This document shows positions 20,648-29,885 of a stretch of 64,000 bases of DNA, one piece after another; within the stretch, counting starts at the first letter, position 1; each line of letters opens with the position of its first letter. The notes beneath the pieces are model-generated. The model had not been told where the DNA came from. It did no database searches and saw nothing but the letters and a program-made list of their open reading frames with translations. Position numbers and translations under genes: made by a program. The stretch comes from Pseudomonas sp. (GTDB lineage Bacteria; Pseudomonadota; Gammaproteobacteria; Pseudomonadales; Pseudomonadaceae), in the NCBI RefSeq assembly GCF_017744435.1, contig NZ_JAGIBG010000073.1, positions 1 through 64,000 of the forward strand. The letters are read 5' to 3'.

Positions 20648-21190
20648 ATGGCCCGTGGGGTTAACAAAGTCATTCTGGTCGGCACCTGTGGCCAGGATCC
20701 CGAAGTCCGCTACCTGCCCAACGGTAACGCCGTGACCAACCTGAGCCTGGCTACCAGCGAGCAGTGGACCGACAAGCAGTCGGGCCAGAAGGTCGAGCGT
20801 ACCGAGTGGCACCGTGTGTCGCTGTTCGGCAAGGTTGCCGAGATCGCCGGCGAATACCTGCGCAAAGGTTCGCAGTGCTACATCGAAGGCAAACTGCAGA
20901 CCCGCGAGTGGGAAAAAGACGGCATCAAGCGCTACACCACCGAGATCATCGTCGACATCAACGGCACCATGCAGCTGCTCGGCGGTCGTCCGCAGGGCCA
21001 GCAGCAGGGCGGTGACCCGTACAACCAGGGTGGCGGCAACTACGGTGGTGGCCAGCAGCAACAGTACAACCAGGCTCCGCCACGCCAGCAGGCTCAGCGC
21101 CCGCAGCAGCAACAGCGCCCGGCGCCACAGCAGCCAGCGCCACAGCCGGCGGCTGACTTTGACAGCTTCGATGACGATATTCCGTTCTGA
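20648..21190 (+). CDS. ssb: Single-stranded DNA-binding protein
   Basis: The protein has 180 aa. The OB-fold covers about residues 1-110 (MARGVNKVILVGTCGQDPEVRY at the start). It is followed by a Gly/Gln/Pro-rich linker and the conserved acidic tip DDDIPF, which recruits replication and repair partners. It protects single-stranded DNA in replication, repair and recombination. GGAGAACGTT precedes the ATG, and a strong terminator follows. Confidence 0.98.
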   Translation: MARGVNKVILVGTCGQDPEVRYLPNGNAVTNLSLATSEQWTDKQSGQKVERTEWHRVSLFGKVAEIAGEYLRKGSQCYIEGKLQTREWEKDGIKRYTTEIIVDINGTMQLLGGRPQGQQQGGDPYNQGGGNYGGGQQQQYNQAPPRQQAQRPQQQQRPAPQQPAPQPAADFDSFDDDIPF

Positions 21191-21218
21191 TCGAGCGGTA
21201 AGCGTCTAGCTGAAACAA

Positions 21219-21248
21219 AAACCCAGGGCAGTTGCCCTGGGTTTTTTT
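21219..21248 (+). terminator. Terminator of ssb
   Basis: The stem AAACCCAGGGCA, loop GT, TGCCCTGGGTTT extends into a run of T. It lies between ssb and the convergent MocR gene and may act for both. Confidence 0.92.
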
Positions 21249-21269
21249 ATGTCCTTCCCACAACCCCGC

Positions 21270-22670
21270 TCAATAAAACAACCGCGGTTCCGGCGAATCC
21301 AGCAGGCTCACCAATTTAGTCAGGGCAAAGCCCAGCTCCTGGCGGCTGGGGGACATCAAGGCAATGCGCACACCACAGGTGGCATGGCTGCGCTCGGACA
21401 GGAACTGGCTGCCACTGACCACCGTGACGCCATTGTTGCGCGCCAGATTGGCGAACTCGTCGCTGGTCCAGGGCTCGGGCAATTCTAGCCAGATATGGAA
21501 GCTGTTGGGCTGGCTGCGGATCCTGTACTTGCCCAGAATCTCTCGCGCCATGTGCTGACGCGCAGCCGCTTCCTCCTGCTGCACCTGCACCAACTGGTCG
21601 GCCATGCCGCTGTTGATCAAGTTGCTGGCCAGCTGCGCCATCAATGGCGATGGCATCCAGACGCTGCTGCGTACCATCGACGATAGCCGCGAGAGGGTTT
21701 GCGGCGGGGCATACAGGTAGCCGATACGCAGTGCCGGCAGCACGCTCTTGGACAGGCTGGTGAGGTACACCGAACGTTCAGGGGCATAGGCGGCAAGCGG
21801 CTTGTAGTCCGGGGCCGGTTCGAGAAAACCGTAGATGTCGTCATCGACGATGAACAGGTCGAACTCGCGAGCGATTTGGGCGATGGCCTCGCGCCGCGCA
21901 TGGGGCATGATCGAGTTGGTCGGGTTCTGGTGCGTGGTGACGCACACCAGCAGCGAGGGGCGATGTTCCAGGCATGCCGCACGCAGCGCCTCGGGAATCA
22001 GCCCGAACTCGTCCATGGCCACGCCACGCAGGCGACGTCCCATGCTGTGGGCCAGGGAGATGATGCCTGGATAGCAGAACGATTCGCACAACACCACGTC
22101 GTCGCTCTTCGACAGGCTGCTGATGGCCACCAGCAAGCCATGCTGGGCGCCGGACGTCAGCACCACCTGCTGCCAGCGGGCTTCGGGCAGCCAGCGCTGG
22201 ATCCAGGCCGCGCCGGCTTGCTTGTGGGTCGCATGGCCGCCCTCGGTGACATAGTCCAGCACCTGGGCCAGGTCGGGCGACTGGGCCAGTTCGTTGATGG
22301 CGCCGCGCAGCCAATCGGTCATGTGGGCGTCATTGGGCTTGATGATCGACAGGTCGATCTGCCCGCTCTCGCGCTCGGCACTGCCGGGGCTGGGCCGTGC
22401 AGACGCAAGCGGGGCAGGGGGCTGCGCCTGGCGTTGCGGCAACACGAAAGTCCCGCGCCCGACTTCTCCCACCACCAGGCCACGCTTGGCAGCTTCGTCA
22501 TAGGCTCGGCCAATGGTGCCGGGTGTCACGTCCAGTGACTCGGCCAGGTCCTTGAGGGTTGGCAAACGTTCGCCAGCCACCAGCCGGCCACTGCCGATGT
22601 CCTGCTCCAGGGCGTCGGCGATCATCAGGTAGACCGGCTGCGCCAGGTCGCTGTAGTGAGGAACCCACAT
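21270..22670 (-). CDS. MocR-type regulator (GntR HTH fused to aminotransferase domain)
   Basis: The protein has 466 aa from ATG 22670 (MWVPHYSDLAQPVYL). A further upstream start would add 14 residues and is less likely. The N-terminal winged helix (about 1-75, with LPTLKDLAESLDVTPGTIGRAY) is followed by a fold-type I aminotransferase domain with the PLP lysine in LTSLSKSVLPALRIGY. MocR proteins use PLP and an amino compound as effector and usually control a divergent gene. Here that gene is the dioxygenase across a 426-bp gap with repeated GATTG-type boxes, so it is the likely regulator of that cluster. The effector is unknown. Confidence 0.9.
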   Translation of the reverse strand: MWVPHYSDLAQPVYLMIADALEQDIGSGRLVAGERLPTLKDLAESLDVTPGTIGRAYDEAAKRGLVVGEVGRGTFVLPQRQAQPPAPLASARPSPGSAERESGQIDLSIIKPNDAHMTDWLRGAINELAQSPDLAQVLDYVTEGGHATHKQAGAAWIQRWLPEARWQQVVLTSGAQHGLLVAISSLSKSDDVVLCESFCYPGIISLAHSMGRRLRGVAMDEFGLIPEALRAACLEHRPSLLVCVTTHQNPTNSIMPHARREAIAQIAREFDLFIVDDDIYGFLEPAPDYKPLAAYAPERSVYLTSLSKSVLPALRIGYLYAPPQTLSRLSSMVRSSVWMPSPLMAQLASNLINSGMADQLVQVQQEEAAARQHMAREILGKYRIRSQPNSFHIWLELPEPWTSDEFANLARNNGVTVVSGSQFLSERSHATCGVRIALMSPSRQELGFALTKLVSLLDSPEPRLFY

Positions 22671-23096
22671 AGAAATGGCACCAGAGTCTGCGAGAACGCG
22701 GAAGCCTAGCACGAAAGGTCTGATGGAGGTAATTGTGTTTTCCTACGTGCAAATTGCCTTGATTGAATCGCATCGATCAGTCGATCGCTGACCATGAAGC
22801 AGGGTCTTGATTGAGAAAAATCGAACCTGCATCCGGCGCCGTTTCGCCACGGTTACCAGAAATCTTTTGAAATCAATAAGTTGATTTGATCGACTCAATC
22901 CTCTGTCTGCGTGTTTTTGAAAATGGATTGAATCGACGTTATTTTTGTAATTACAATGATTGCGTCGATGCAATTCGCTGGCCTCTCGCTGCCTTCAGCC
23001 GCTGGCATCGTCCCGCTGTGACCGGCTTCAAAAAACATAATCATCTGCCGCCGACACCGACTGGCCTCAAGCCAGCAACATGGAATATCACTGCAA
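22671..23096. promoter_or_regulatory. Divergent control region with four GATTG-type boxes
   Basis: This 426-bp gap has no convincing gene. It holds related boxes: GATTGAATCGCATCGATC at 22761-22778; on the minus strand GATTGAGTCGATC ending at 22900; GATTGAATCGACG at 22926-22938; and GATTGCGTCGATGCAATTCG at 22958-22977. The last contains the inverted repeat ATTGC/GCAAT. Multiple boxes are typical of MocR control regions. The region is AT-richer than its surroundings. Assignment to the MocR protein is inferred. Confidence 0.6.
22928..22957 (+). promoter_or_regulatory. Candidate promoter of the dioxygenase cluster
   Basis: TTGAAT (22928-22933) and TACAAT (22952-22957) are 18 bp apart. The -35 lies within one GATTG box and the -10 abuts the next, so a regulator bound there would touch RNA polymerase. 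The leader to the dioxygenase start would be about 130 nt. Confidence 0.5.
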
Positions 23097-24122
23097 ATGG
23101 AAAGTGCACACCTGCATCAAGGCGCCGAGCTTCAAGCCTCACTGGAGATCCGTCTGCCCTGGGTCATCTCCAGCGCCTGGCAAACCCTGCTGAACAACAC
23201 ACCCCTCGACTTCGAGACGAGCAAGGAGCTTTATCCACAGCTCAAGGACCAGGCCCAGGACGTGCTGGGCAAGGCGCTGTGCCAACAGATCCGTGGCTTT
23301 GTCACGGACCCTTACCTGACCAGCATGATCGTGCGCAATTGCCCGCGTGACCGTGACATCCCACCCACGCCTTATTCGGGCGTGCTCAGCCCGCGCAGCA
23401 CGCCGGTTGCCTGCCTGGTCAGCCTGACCATGCAGAGCCTGATGGGGATCAACCCGGTGGTCTACGAGGGTGAGAACGATGGCCGGCTGTTCCGCCATGT
23501 CATTCCTTCGCGCCATTCCTCCAGCCACAAGAGCTCCCATGGCTCGAAGCTGCGCTTCTCCTATCACGTGGACAACCCGGACCTGCCGCTGTCATCCGAG
23601 CCGCTCGGCGACACCTCCTGCTGCCCGGAATACCTGTCGTTCTTCGGCATGCGCTGTGACCCGCGCATCAGCACCACACTGGTGAGCCTCGATGCCGTGG
23701 TGGCGGCACTGCCCGCTACCACCGTGCGCGAACTGTGCCTGCCTCAGTTCGAGATCCGCCGCCCGGACTCCTTTAGCGGCAACCGCCGCTGCACGGCCGA
23801 ACTCCCGGTGCTGGTGCGCGGCCAGGCCGGTGAGTGGTTGTGCCGTTTCGACAGCGAGAACACCCACGGTCTCAACCTGCGGGCCGAGCAGGCGCTGGCC
23901 AGCCTGCGCAGCGTGCTGGAAACCCGCCGCTTCGACGAACCCCACCTGCTTCTGCCAGGCGACTTCATGGTCTTCAAGAACCAGCGTGTGCTGCACGCCC
24001 GCGATGGCTTCGAGCCGCAGAACGATGGCGCTGACCGCTGGCTGCTGCGCCTGTTCGCGGTCAACGACCTGAACCGCGTGCATTTCGCCCGGGCCGACCA
24101 CCTTTACGAAGTGCTCTCCTGA
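23097..24122 (+). CDS. Clavaminate-synthase-like Fe(II)/2-oxoglutarate dioxygenase (HxD type)
   Basis: The protein has 341 aa. The iron triad is visible as YHVDN (His157, Asp159) and the distal His300 in QRVLHARDGF, followed by RWLLRLF (Arg314, Arg318) expected to bind 2-oxoglutarate. The order and spacing fit the clavaminate synthase/TauD superfamily, which hydroxylates or desaturates small molecules, often amino acids. The start at ATG 23097 has no good ribosome-binding site, so a later start is possible. It is followed by a TSUP transporter (29-base gap) and a YdfG dehydrogenase, and faces a MocR regulator. The substrate is unknown. A related gene lies at 39448-40509. Confidence 0.8.
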   Translation: MESAHLHQGAELQASLEIRLPWVISSAWQTLLNNTPLDFETSKELYPQLKDQAQDVLGKALCQQIRGFVTDPYLTSMIVRNCPRDRDIPPTPYSGVLSPRSTPVACLVSLTMQSLMGINPVVYEGENDGRLFRHVIPSRHSSSHKSSHGSKLRFSYHVDNPDLPLSSEPLGDTSCCPEYLSFFGMRCDPRISTTLVSLDAVVAALPATTVRELCLPQFEIRRPDSFSGNRRCTAELPVLVRGQAGEWLCRFDSENTHGLNLRAEQALASLRSVLETRRFDEPHLLLPGDFMVFKNQRVLHARDGFEPQNDGADRWLLRLFAVNDLNRVHFARADHLYEVLS

Positions 24123-24151
24123 TTTTTTACTGACTCGACGGACGTACCGAT

Positions 24152-24937
24152 ATGGAACTGTTAGGCGCCTTCTGGGCGGAACACTGGTTGTTGGCGATCC
24201 TGATGCTGGGCGCTATCGCATTCGTTGCAGGCTTTGTCGACAGCATCGCCGGGGGTGGCGGGCTGTTTCTGGTGCCCGGCTTCCTGCTGGTGGGCATGCC
24301 ACCGCAGGTTGCCCTGGGGCAGGAGAAGCTGGTCAGCACCCTCGGCACACTCGCGGCCATCCGCAACTTCCTGGCCAACAGCAAGATGGTCTGGCAGGTG
24401 GCGCTGGTCGGGGTGCCGTTTTCATTGCTCGGGGCTTATCTGGGCGCGCACTTGATCGTGTCGATCCCCCAGGAAACCGTGGGCAAGATCATCCTGGCGC
24501 TGATCCCGTTCGGCATTCTCATCTTCCTCACCCCCAAAGACCGCCCGGTGGAGGAGCGCGAACTGTCGCCGCGCATGCTGTTCACCGTGGTGCCGCTGAC
24601 CTGCCTGGCCATCGGCTTCTACGACGGCTTCTTCGGCCCCGGCACCGGCAGCATGTTCATCATCGCGTTCCACTACCTGCTGCGCATGGACCTGGTCTCC
24701 AGCTCCGCCAACTCCAAGACCTTCAACTTCGCCTCCAACATCGGCGCCCTGGTGGCGTTCGTCATGGCGGGCAAGGTCGTTTACCTGCTGGCGCTACCGC
24801 TGGTGGCCTGCAACATCCTCGGCAACCACCTGGGCAGCGCCCTGGCCCTGCGCAAAGGCAATGAAGTGGTGCGCAAGGCGTTGGTGTTCTCGATGCTCTG
24901 CCTGTTTACCAGCCTGGGTGTGAAGTACCTGGCTTGA
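24152..24937 (+). CDS. TSUP (TauE/SafE) family membrane transporter
   Basis: The protein has 261 aa with about eight hydrophobic segments. The two family repeats show as GFVDSIAGGGGL (about residues 27-38) and GFYDGFFGPGTGS (about 155-167). TSUP proteins move small organic or sulfur anions such as sulfite or sulfoacetate across the inner membrane. Directly behind a dioxygenase gene it may export a product or released sulfite; this is inference. The second TSUP gene at 38634-39431 has the same partner. Confidence 0.88.
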   Translation: MELLGAFWAEHWLLAILMLGAIAFVAGFVDSIAGGGGLFLVPGFLLVGMPPQVALGQEKLVSTLGTLAAIRNFLANSKMVWQVALVGVPFSLLGAYLGAHLIVSIPQETVGKIILALIPFGILIFLTPKDRPVEERELSPRMLFTVVPLTCLAIGFYDGFFGPGTGSMFIIAFHYLLRMDLVSSSANSKTFNFASNIGALVAFVMAGKVVYLLALPLVACNILGNHLGSALALRKGNEVVRKALVFSMLCLFTSLGVKYLA

Positions 24938-24959
24938 CCCCCTTCAAAGGAGATAACTG

Positions 24960-25721
24960 ATGAAAACTGCATTCGTGACCGGCGCTTCTTCGGGCTTTGG
25001 CCGGGCCATCTGCCGCACCCTGATCGGCAAGGGCTACCGTGTGATCGGCGCCGCCCGGCGCATGGACAAGCTGCAAGTGCTGGAGGCCGAACTGGGCGAC
25101 AATTTCATTGCGCTGGCGCTGGATGTCACCGATCCGCTGTCGATCGAGTCGGCGTTCGAACAAGTCCGCGACGCCTCACTGCAAATTGACCTGCTGGTAA
25201 ACAATGCTGGGCTGGCGCTGGGTGTCGACCGCGCCCAGGCCAGCAGCAGCGAGAACTGGCAGCAGATGATCGACACCAACGTCACTGGCCTGGCGATGGT
25301 GACCCACAAAGTCCTGCCGCAGATGGTGGAGGCCGACAGCGGGATGATCATCAACATGGGGTCCATCGCTGGCACTTATCCCTACCCGGGCGGCAACGTG
25401 TATGGCGCCAGCAAGGCGTTTGTCCGCCAGTTCAGCCTCAACCTGCGCGCCGACCTGGCGGGCACCCGTGTGCGGGTGAGCAATATCGAACCAGGCTTGT
25501 GCTCGGGCACCGACTTTTCGGTGGTGCGCCTGAACGGCGACCTGGATGCCGTGCAAGCCCTCTACCGCGACGTGGAAGCCATCTTGCCGGAGGACATCGC
25601 CGCCACAGTGGCGTGGATTGCCGAGCAGCCGGGGCATGTGAACATCAATACCGTCGAGATCATGCCAGTGGCCCAGAGCAGCGCGGCACTCAATGTGGCG
25701 CGTAACCTGCCGCGCTGTTGA
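24960..25721 (+). CDS. ydfG: YdfG-type NADP-dependent 3-hydroxy acid dehydrogenase (SDR)
   Basis: The protein has 253 aa, a classical short-chain dehydrogenase. The cofactor motif TGASSGFGRA is at about 8-17, LVNNAGLA is near 79, and the catalytic YGASK follows a serine in NMGSIAG. The C-terminus HVNINTVEIMPVAQS is characteristic of YdfG, which oxidises serine- or threonine-like 3-hydroxy acids or reduces malonic semialdehyde. AAGGAGAT gives a strong ribosome-binding site. It lies 22 bases after the TSUP gene, so it is probably in the same operon and may process the hydroxylated product of the dioxygenase (inference). Confidence 0.85.
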   Translation: MKTAFVTGASSGFGRAICRTLIGKGYRVIGAARRMDKLQVLEAELGDNFIALALDVTDPLSIESAFEQVRDASLQIDLLVNNAGLALGVDRAQASSSENWQQMIDTNVTGLAMVTHKVLPQMVEADSGMIINMGSIAGTYPYPGGNVYGASKAFVRQFSLNLRADLAGTRVRVSNIEPGLCSGTDFSVVRLNGDLDAVQALYRDVEAILPEDIAATVAWIAEQPGHVNINTVEIMPVAQSSAALNVARNLPRC

Positions 25722-25866
25722 TTGGCTCACCCCCTGACCCATGTCATCGCACCTTCTCGTTTCTTGACTAGTCTTATCTATTGGCGGCCATCAATTAGCC
25801 GCCACCGTGACTACCAAGAGGCGCCGGCCATGTTCCGTGCGTCCACCACCTGATCAGGAGTGCACG

Positions 25867-28800
25867 ATGGATCTCAACCGTCGGCAGTTCTTCAAGGTCG
25901 CCGCAGTGGGCCTTGGAGGCTCGAGCCTGGCGGCGTTGGGCATGGCCCCGACGCCGGCCTTCGCCGAGCAGGTGCGTCACTTCAAGCTGGCGCACACCAA
26001 AGAAACCCGCAACACCTGCCCCTACTGCTCGGTCGGCTGCGGCCTGATCCTGTACAGCCAGGGCGATGCGGGCAAGAACGTCAAACAGAGCATCATCCAC
26101 ATCGAAGGCGATGCCGATCACCCGGTCAACCGCGGCACCCTGTGCCCGAAAGGTGCCGGGCTGCTCGACTTTATCCACAGCCCGAGCCGCCTCAAGTACC
26201 CCGAGGTGCGCAAGCCGGGCAGCAAGGAGTGGGTGCGGGTCAGCTGGGACGAGGCGCTCGACCGCGTCGCCGACCTGATGAAGCAGGACCGCGATGCCAA
26301 CTTCATCGAGAAGAACGCCCAGGGGCAAACGGTAAACCGCTGGCTCACCACCGGTTTCCTCGCTGCTTCCGCCGCCTCCAGCGAGGCTGGCTACCTGACC
26401 CACAAGGTCGTCCGCGCAACAGGCATGCTGGGGTTCGATAACCAGGCACGTGTCTGACATGGCCCGACGGTGGCAAGTCTTGCCCCGACGTACGGCCGTG
26501 GCGCCATGACCAACCACTGGTCCGATATCGCCAACGCGAATCTGGTCCTGGTGATGGGTGGCAACGCAGCAGAGGCGCATCCGTGCGGCTTCAAATGGGT
26601 GACCGAAGCCAAGGCGCACAACCAGGCGCGGCTGATCGTGGTCGACCCGCGGTTTACCCGTACCGCTTCGGTGGCGGACTACTACGCGCCGATCCGTACC
26701 GGTACCGACATCGCTTTCATGGGCGGGTTGATCAATTACCTGCTGAGCAACGACAAGATCCAGCACGAGTACGTGCGCAACTACACCGACGTGTCGTTCA
26801 TCGTCAAAGAGAACTATGGCTTCGAGGACGGGCTGTTCAGCGGCTACGACGAGGCCAAGCGCGTGTATGCGGATAAATCCGGCTGGGGCTACGAGCTCGG
26901 CGAGGACGGCTTCGCCAAGGTCGACCCGACCCTGCAGCACCCGCGCTGCGTGTACCAGCTGATGAAGCAGCACTACAGCCGCTACACCCCGGAACTGGCC
27001 AGCATGACCTGCGGCATGCCGCAGGACGCGATGATGAAGGTCTGGGAAGAGATCGCCACCTGCTCGGTACCGGGCAAGACCATGACGATCCTCTACGCAC
27101 TCGGCTGGACGCAGCATTCCATCGGCGCGCAGATCATCCGCAGTGCGGCCATGGTCCAGCTGCTGCTGGGCAACGTCGGCATGCCGGGTGGCGGGGTCAA
27201 CGCCCTGCGCGGGCACTCCAACATCCAGGGCCTGACCGACCTCGGCCTGCTGTCCAACTCGCTGCCGGGTTACCTGACCCTGGCTGGTGATGCCGAGCAG
27301 GACTACGCCACCTACATCGACAAGCGTGCGTCGAAGCCGCTGCGCCCGGGGCAGTTGTCGTACTGGCAGAACTACGGCAAGTTCCACGTCAGCCTGATGA
27401 AATCCTGGTACGGTCCCAACGCGACCGCGGAAAACAACTGGGGCTATGACTGGCTGCCCAAGCTGGATGTACCGGCCTACGACGTGCTGCGCATGTTCGA
27501 AATGATGAGCCAGGGCAAGGTCAACGGCTACATGTGCCAGGGCTTCAACCCGATCGCCGCACTCCCGGACAAGAACCGCGTCACTGCCGCCTTGGGCAAG
27601 CTCAAGTGGCTGGTGATCATGGACCCGCTGGCCACCGAAACCTCGGAGTTCTGGCGCAACGCCGGGCCGTTCAACGATGTCGACACGGCCAATATCCAGA
27701 CCGAGGTGATCCGCCTGCCCACCACCTGTTTCGCCGAGGAGGATGGCTCGCTGGTCAACAGCAGCCGCTGGCTCCAGTGGCACTGGAAGGGCGCCGACGG
27801 CCCGGGCGAGACCCGCACCGACGTGCAGATCATGAGCGAGCTGTTCCTGCGCCTGCGTCATCGCTACCAGACCGAGGGCGGTGCCTACCCCGATGCGATG
27901 ATGAACATCCACTGGCCGTACAAGATCCCTGAAGAGCCATCGCCCGAGGAGCTGGCCAAGGAGATGAACGGCTGGGCGGTCACCGACCTCACCGACGCCA
28001 CCGGTGCCACGCTCAAGGCCGGTCAGCAGCTGGCAGGTTTCGCCCAGATGAAGGACGACGGCAGCACTGCGTCCGGCTGCTGGATCTTCGCCGGTTGCTG
28101 GACCGAACAGGGCAACCAGATGGCCCGCCGCGACAACAGCGACCCGTACGGCATGCACCAGGTGCAGAACTGGGCCTGGGCCTGGCCGGCCAACCGCCGC
28201 ATCCTCTACAACCGCGCCTCCAGCGACCCGCAAGGCAAACCGTGGGACCCGGAGAAGAAGCGCCTGGTGTGGTGGAACGGCAAGGCCTGGACCGGCACCG
28301 ACGTGCCCGACTTCAAGGTCGACTCGCCACCGGAAGCGGGGATGAACCCGTTCATCATGAACCCCGAAGGGGTGGCGCGTTTCTTCGCCATCGACAAGAT
28401 GGCCGAAGGGCCGTTCCCCGAGCACTACGAGCCGTTCGAGACGCCGATTGGCATCAACCCGCTGCACCCGCAGAACAAGAAGGCCACCAGCAACCCGGCC
28501 GGGCGGATCTTCGATTCGGTGTGGGACACCCTCGGCAAGCACGACGAGTTCCCCTACGCGGCGACCACCTACCGGCTGACCGAGCACTTCCACTTCTGGA
28601 GCAAGCATTGCCGCCTCAATGCCATCGCCCAGCCCGAGCAGTTCGTCGAGATCGGCGAGGTGCTGGCCAATGAGAAAGGCATCAAGGCCGGTGACCGGGT
28701 ACGGGTGTCGAGCAAGCGGGGCCACATCGATGCGGTGGCGGTGGTGACCAAGCGGATTCGCCCGCTGCAGGTCAACAACCAGACCGTGCACCAGATCGGC

Positions 28801-28935
28801 ATCCCGCTGCACTGGGGTTTCACCGGGACCACGCGGCATGGCTACCTGACCAACACCCTGGTGCCGTTCCTCGGTGACGGCAACACCCAGACGCCAGAGT
28901 CCAAGTCGTTCCTCGTCAAAGTGGAGAAACTCTGA
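25867..28935 (+). CDS. fdoG: Formate dehydrogenase-O/N major subunit, selenoprotein
   Basis: The protein has 1022 aa, read through an in-frame TGA at 26455-26457 as selenocysteine 197 (ARV-U-HGPTVASLAPTYG), the position of the active-site residue in E. coli FdnG/FdoG (196). It oxidises formate to CO2 in the periplasm and binds the Mo/W bis-MGD cofactor and a [4Fe-4S] cluster (CPYCSVGCGL near residues 54-63). The Tat signal NRRQFFK is at the N-terminus. A SECIS hairpin follows the TGA, and selA, selB and tRNA-Sec lie downstream. A reading without Sec recoding would wrongly split it in two. It is co-transcribed with fdoH and fdoI. Confidence 0.97.
26455..26486 (+). promoter_or_regulatory. Bacterial SECIS element with the selenocysteine TGA
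   Basis: After TGA (26455-26457) an 11-base spacer leads to a hairpin: GG (26469-26470), a single bulged T (26471), GGCAA, loop GTC (26477-26479), TTGCC, CC (26485-26486). The bulged U and the G-U in the loop are the features bound by SelB in E. coli. It lies entirely within the coding sequence. Confidence 0.88.
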
Positions 28936-29885
28936 TGGCCAGCCAAGACATCATCGCCCGCTCGGCCACCACCACCGTTCCGCCTTCGGTACGCCAGCTG
29001 GAAGAGGTCGCCAAGCTGATCGACACCACCAAGTGCATCGGCTGCAAGGCCTGCCAGGTGGCGTGCTCGGAGTGGAACGAACTGCGTGACGAGGTCGGCC
29101 ACAACCACGGCACCTACGACAACCCCCAGGACCTCAGCGCCGAGACCTGGACCCTGATGCGCTTCACCGAGCACGAGCGCGACGACGGCAACCTGGAGTG
29201 GCTGATCCGCAAGGACGGCTGCATGCACTGCGCCGACCCCGGCTGCCTGAAGGCCTGCCCGAGCCCGGGCGCGATCATCAAGCACGCCAACGGTATCGTC
29301 GACTTCAACCAGGACCACTGCATCGGCTGCGGCTACTGCATCACCGGCTGCCCGTTCAACATTCCGCGTATCTCGCAGAAGGACCACAAGGCGTACAAGT
29401 GCACCCTGTGTTCCGACCGCGTGAGCGTGGGCCTGGAACCGGCCTGCGTGAAGACCTGCCCGACCGGGGCGATCGTGTTCGGCAGCAAGGAAGAGATGAA
29501 AGTGCATGCCGCCGAGCGCATCGTCGACCTCAAGTCGCGCGGCTTCGACCAGGCCGGGCTGTACGACCCGGACGGCGTTGGCGGCACCCACGTGATGTAT
29601 GTGCTGCACCATGCCGACACGCCAAAGCTGTATGCCGGCCTGCCGGACCAGCCGGTGATCAGCCCGCTGGTGGGCTTGTGGAAAGGCTTCACCAAGCCGC
29701 TGGCGCTGCTGGCCATGGGCGCGGCGGTACTGGCCGGGTTCTTCCACTACGTGCGGGTTGGCCCACAGCGGGTGGAGGAGGACGAACACCCCACACCGCC
29801 GGACGACAGTGTGCATCAGGTGGACCCGTCGGTGCATGTCTATGACCCGACCAAGCCCGGTGGGCAAGGGGAGCAGCGGCCATGA
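28935..29885 (+). CDS. fdoH: Formate dehydrogenase-O/N iron-sulfur subunit
   Basis: The protein has 316 aa. Four cysteine groups for four [4Fe-4S] clusters are visible: CIGCKACQVAC, CMHCADPGCLKAC, CIGCGYCITGC and CTLCSDRVSVGLEPAC with CVKTC. A single membrane anchor near the C-terminus (PLALLAMGAAVLAGFF) ties the periplasmic dimer to the membrane. It passes electrons from FdoG to the cytochrome subunit. The start overlaps the fdoG stop (TGATG), and its own stop overlaps the fdoI start (ATGA). Confidence 0.97.
   Translation: MASQDIIARSATTTVPPSVRQLEEVAKLIDTTKCIGCKACQVACSEWNELRDEVGHNHGTYDNPQDLSAETWTLMRFTEHERDDGNLEWLIRKDGCMHCADPGCLKACPSPGAIIKHANGIVDFNQDHCIGCGYCITGCPFNIPRISQKDHKAYKCTLCSDRVSVGLEPACVKTCPTGAIVFGSKEEMKVHAAERIVDLKSRGFDQAGLYDPDGVGGTHVMYVLHHADTPKLYAGLPDQPVISPLVGLWKGFTKPLALLAMGAAVLAGFFHYVRVGPQRVEEDEHPTPPDDSVHQVDPSVHVYDPTKPGGQGEQRP

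Noticed and set aside
21270..22670. Metabolic aminotransferase
   Set aside because: The N-terminal winged helix and divergent placement mark a MocR regulator; the PLP domain alone would mislead.
22886..23350. Open frame before the dioxygenase
   Set aside because: It overlaps the operator region and the dioxygenase in another frame, has no ribosome-binding site and no recognisable domain.
26455..26457. Nonsense mutation splitting formate dehydrogenase into two genes
   Set aside because: The TGA is at the known active-site Sec position, is followed by a SECIS hairpin, and the downstream frame continues without shift.
25795..28839. Minus-strand open frame of about 1000 codons over fdoG
   Set aside because: It is a shadow of the high-GC fdoG frame and has a composition unlike real proteins (rich in Arg, His, Val and Gly).
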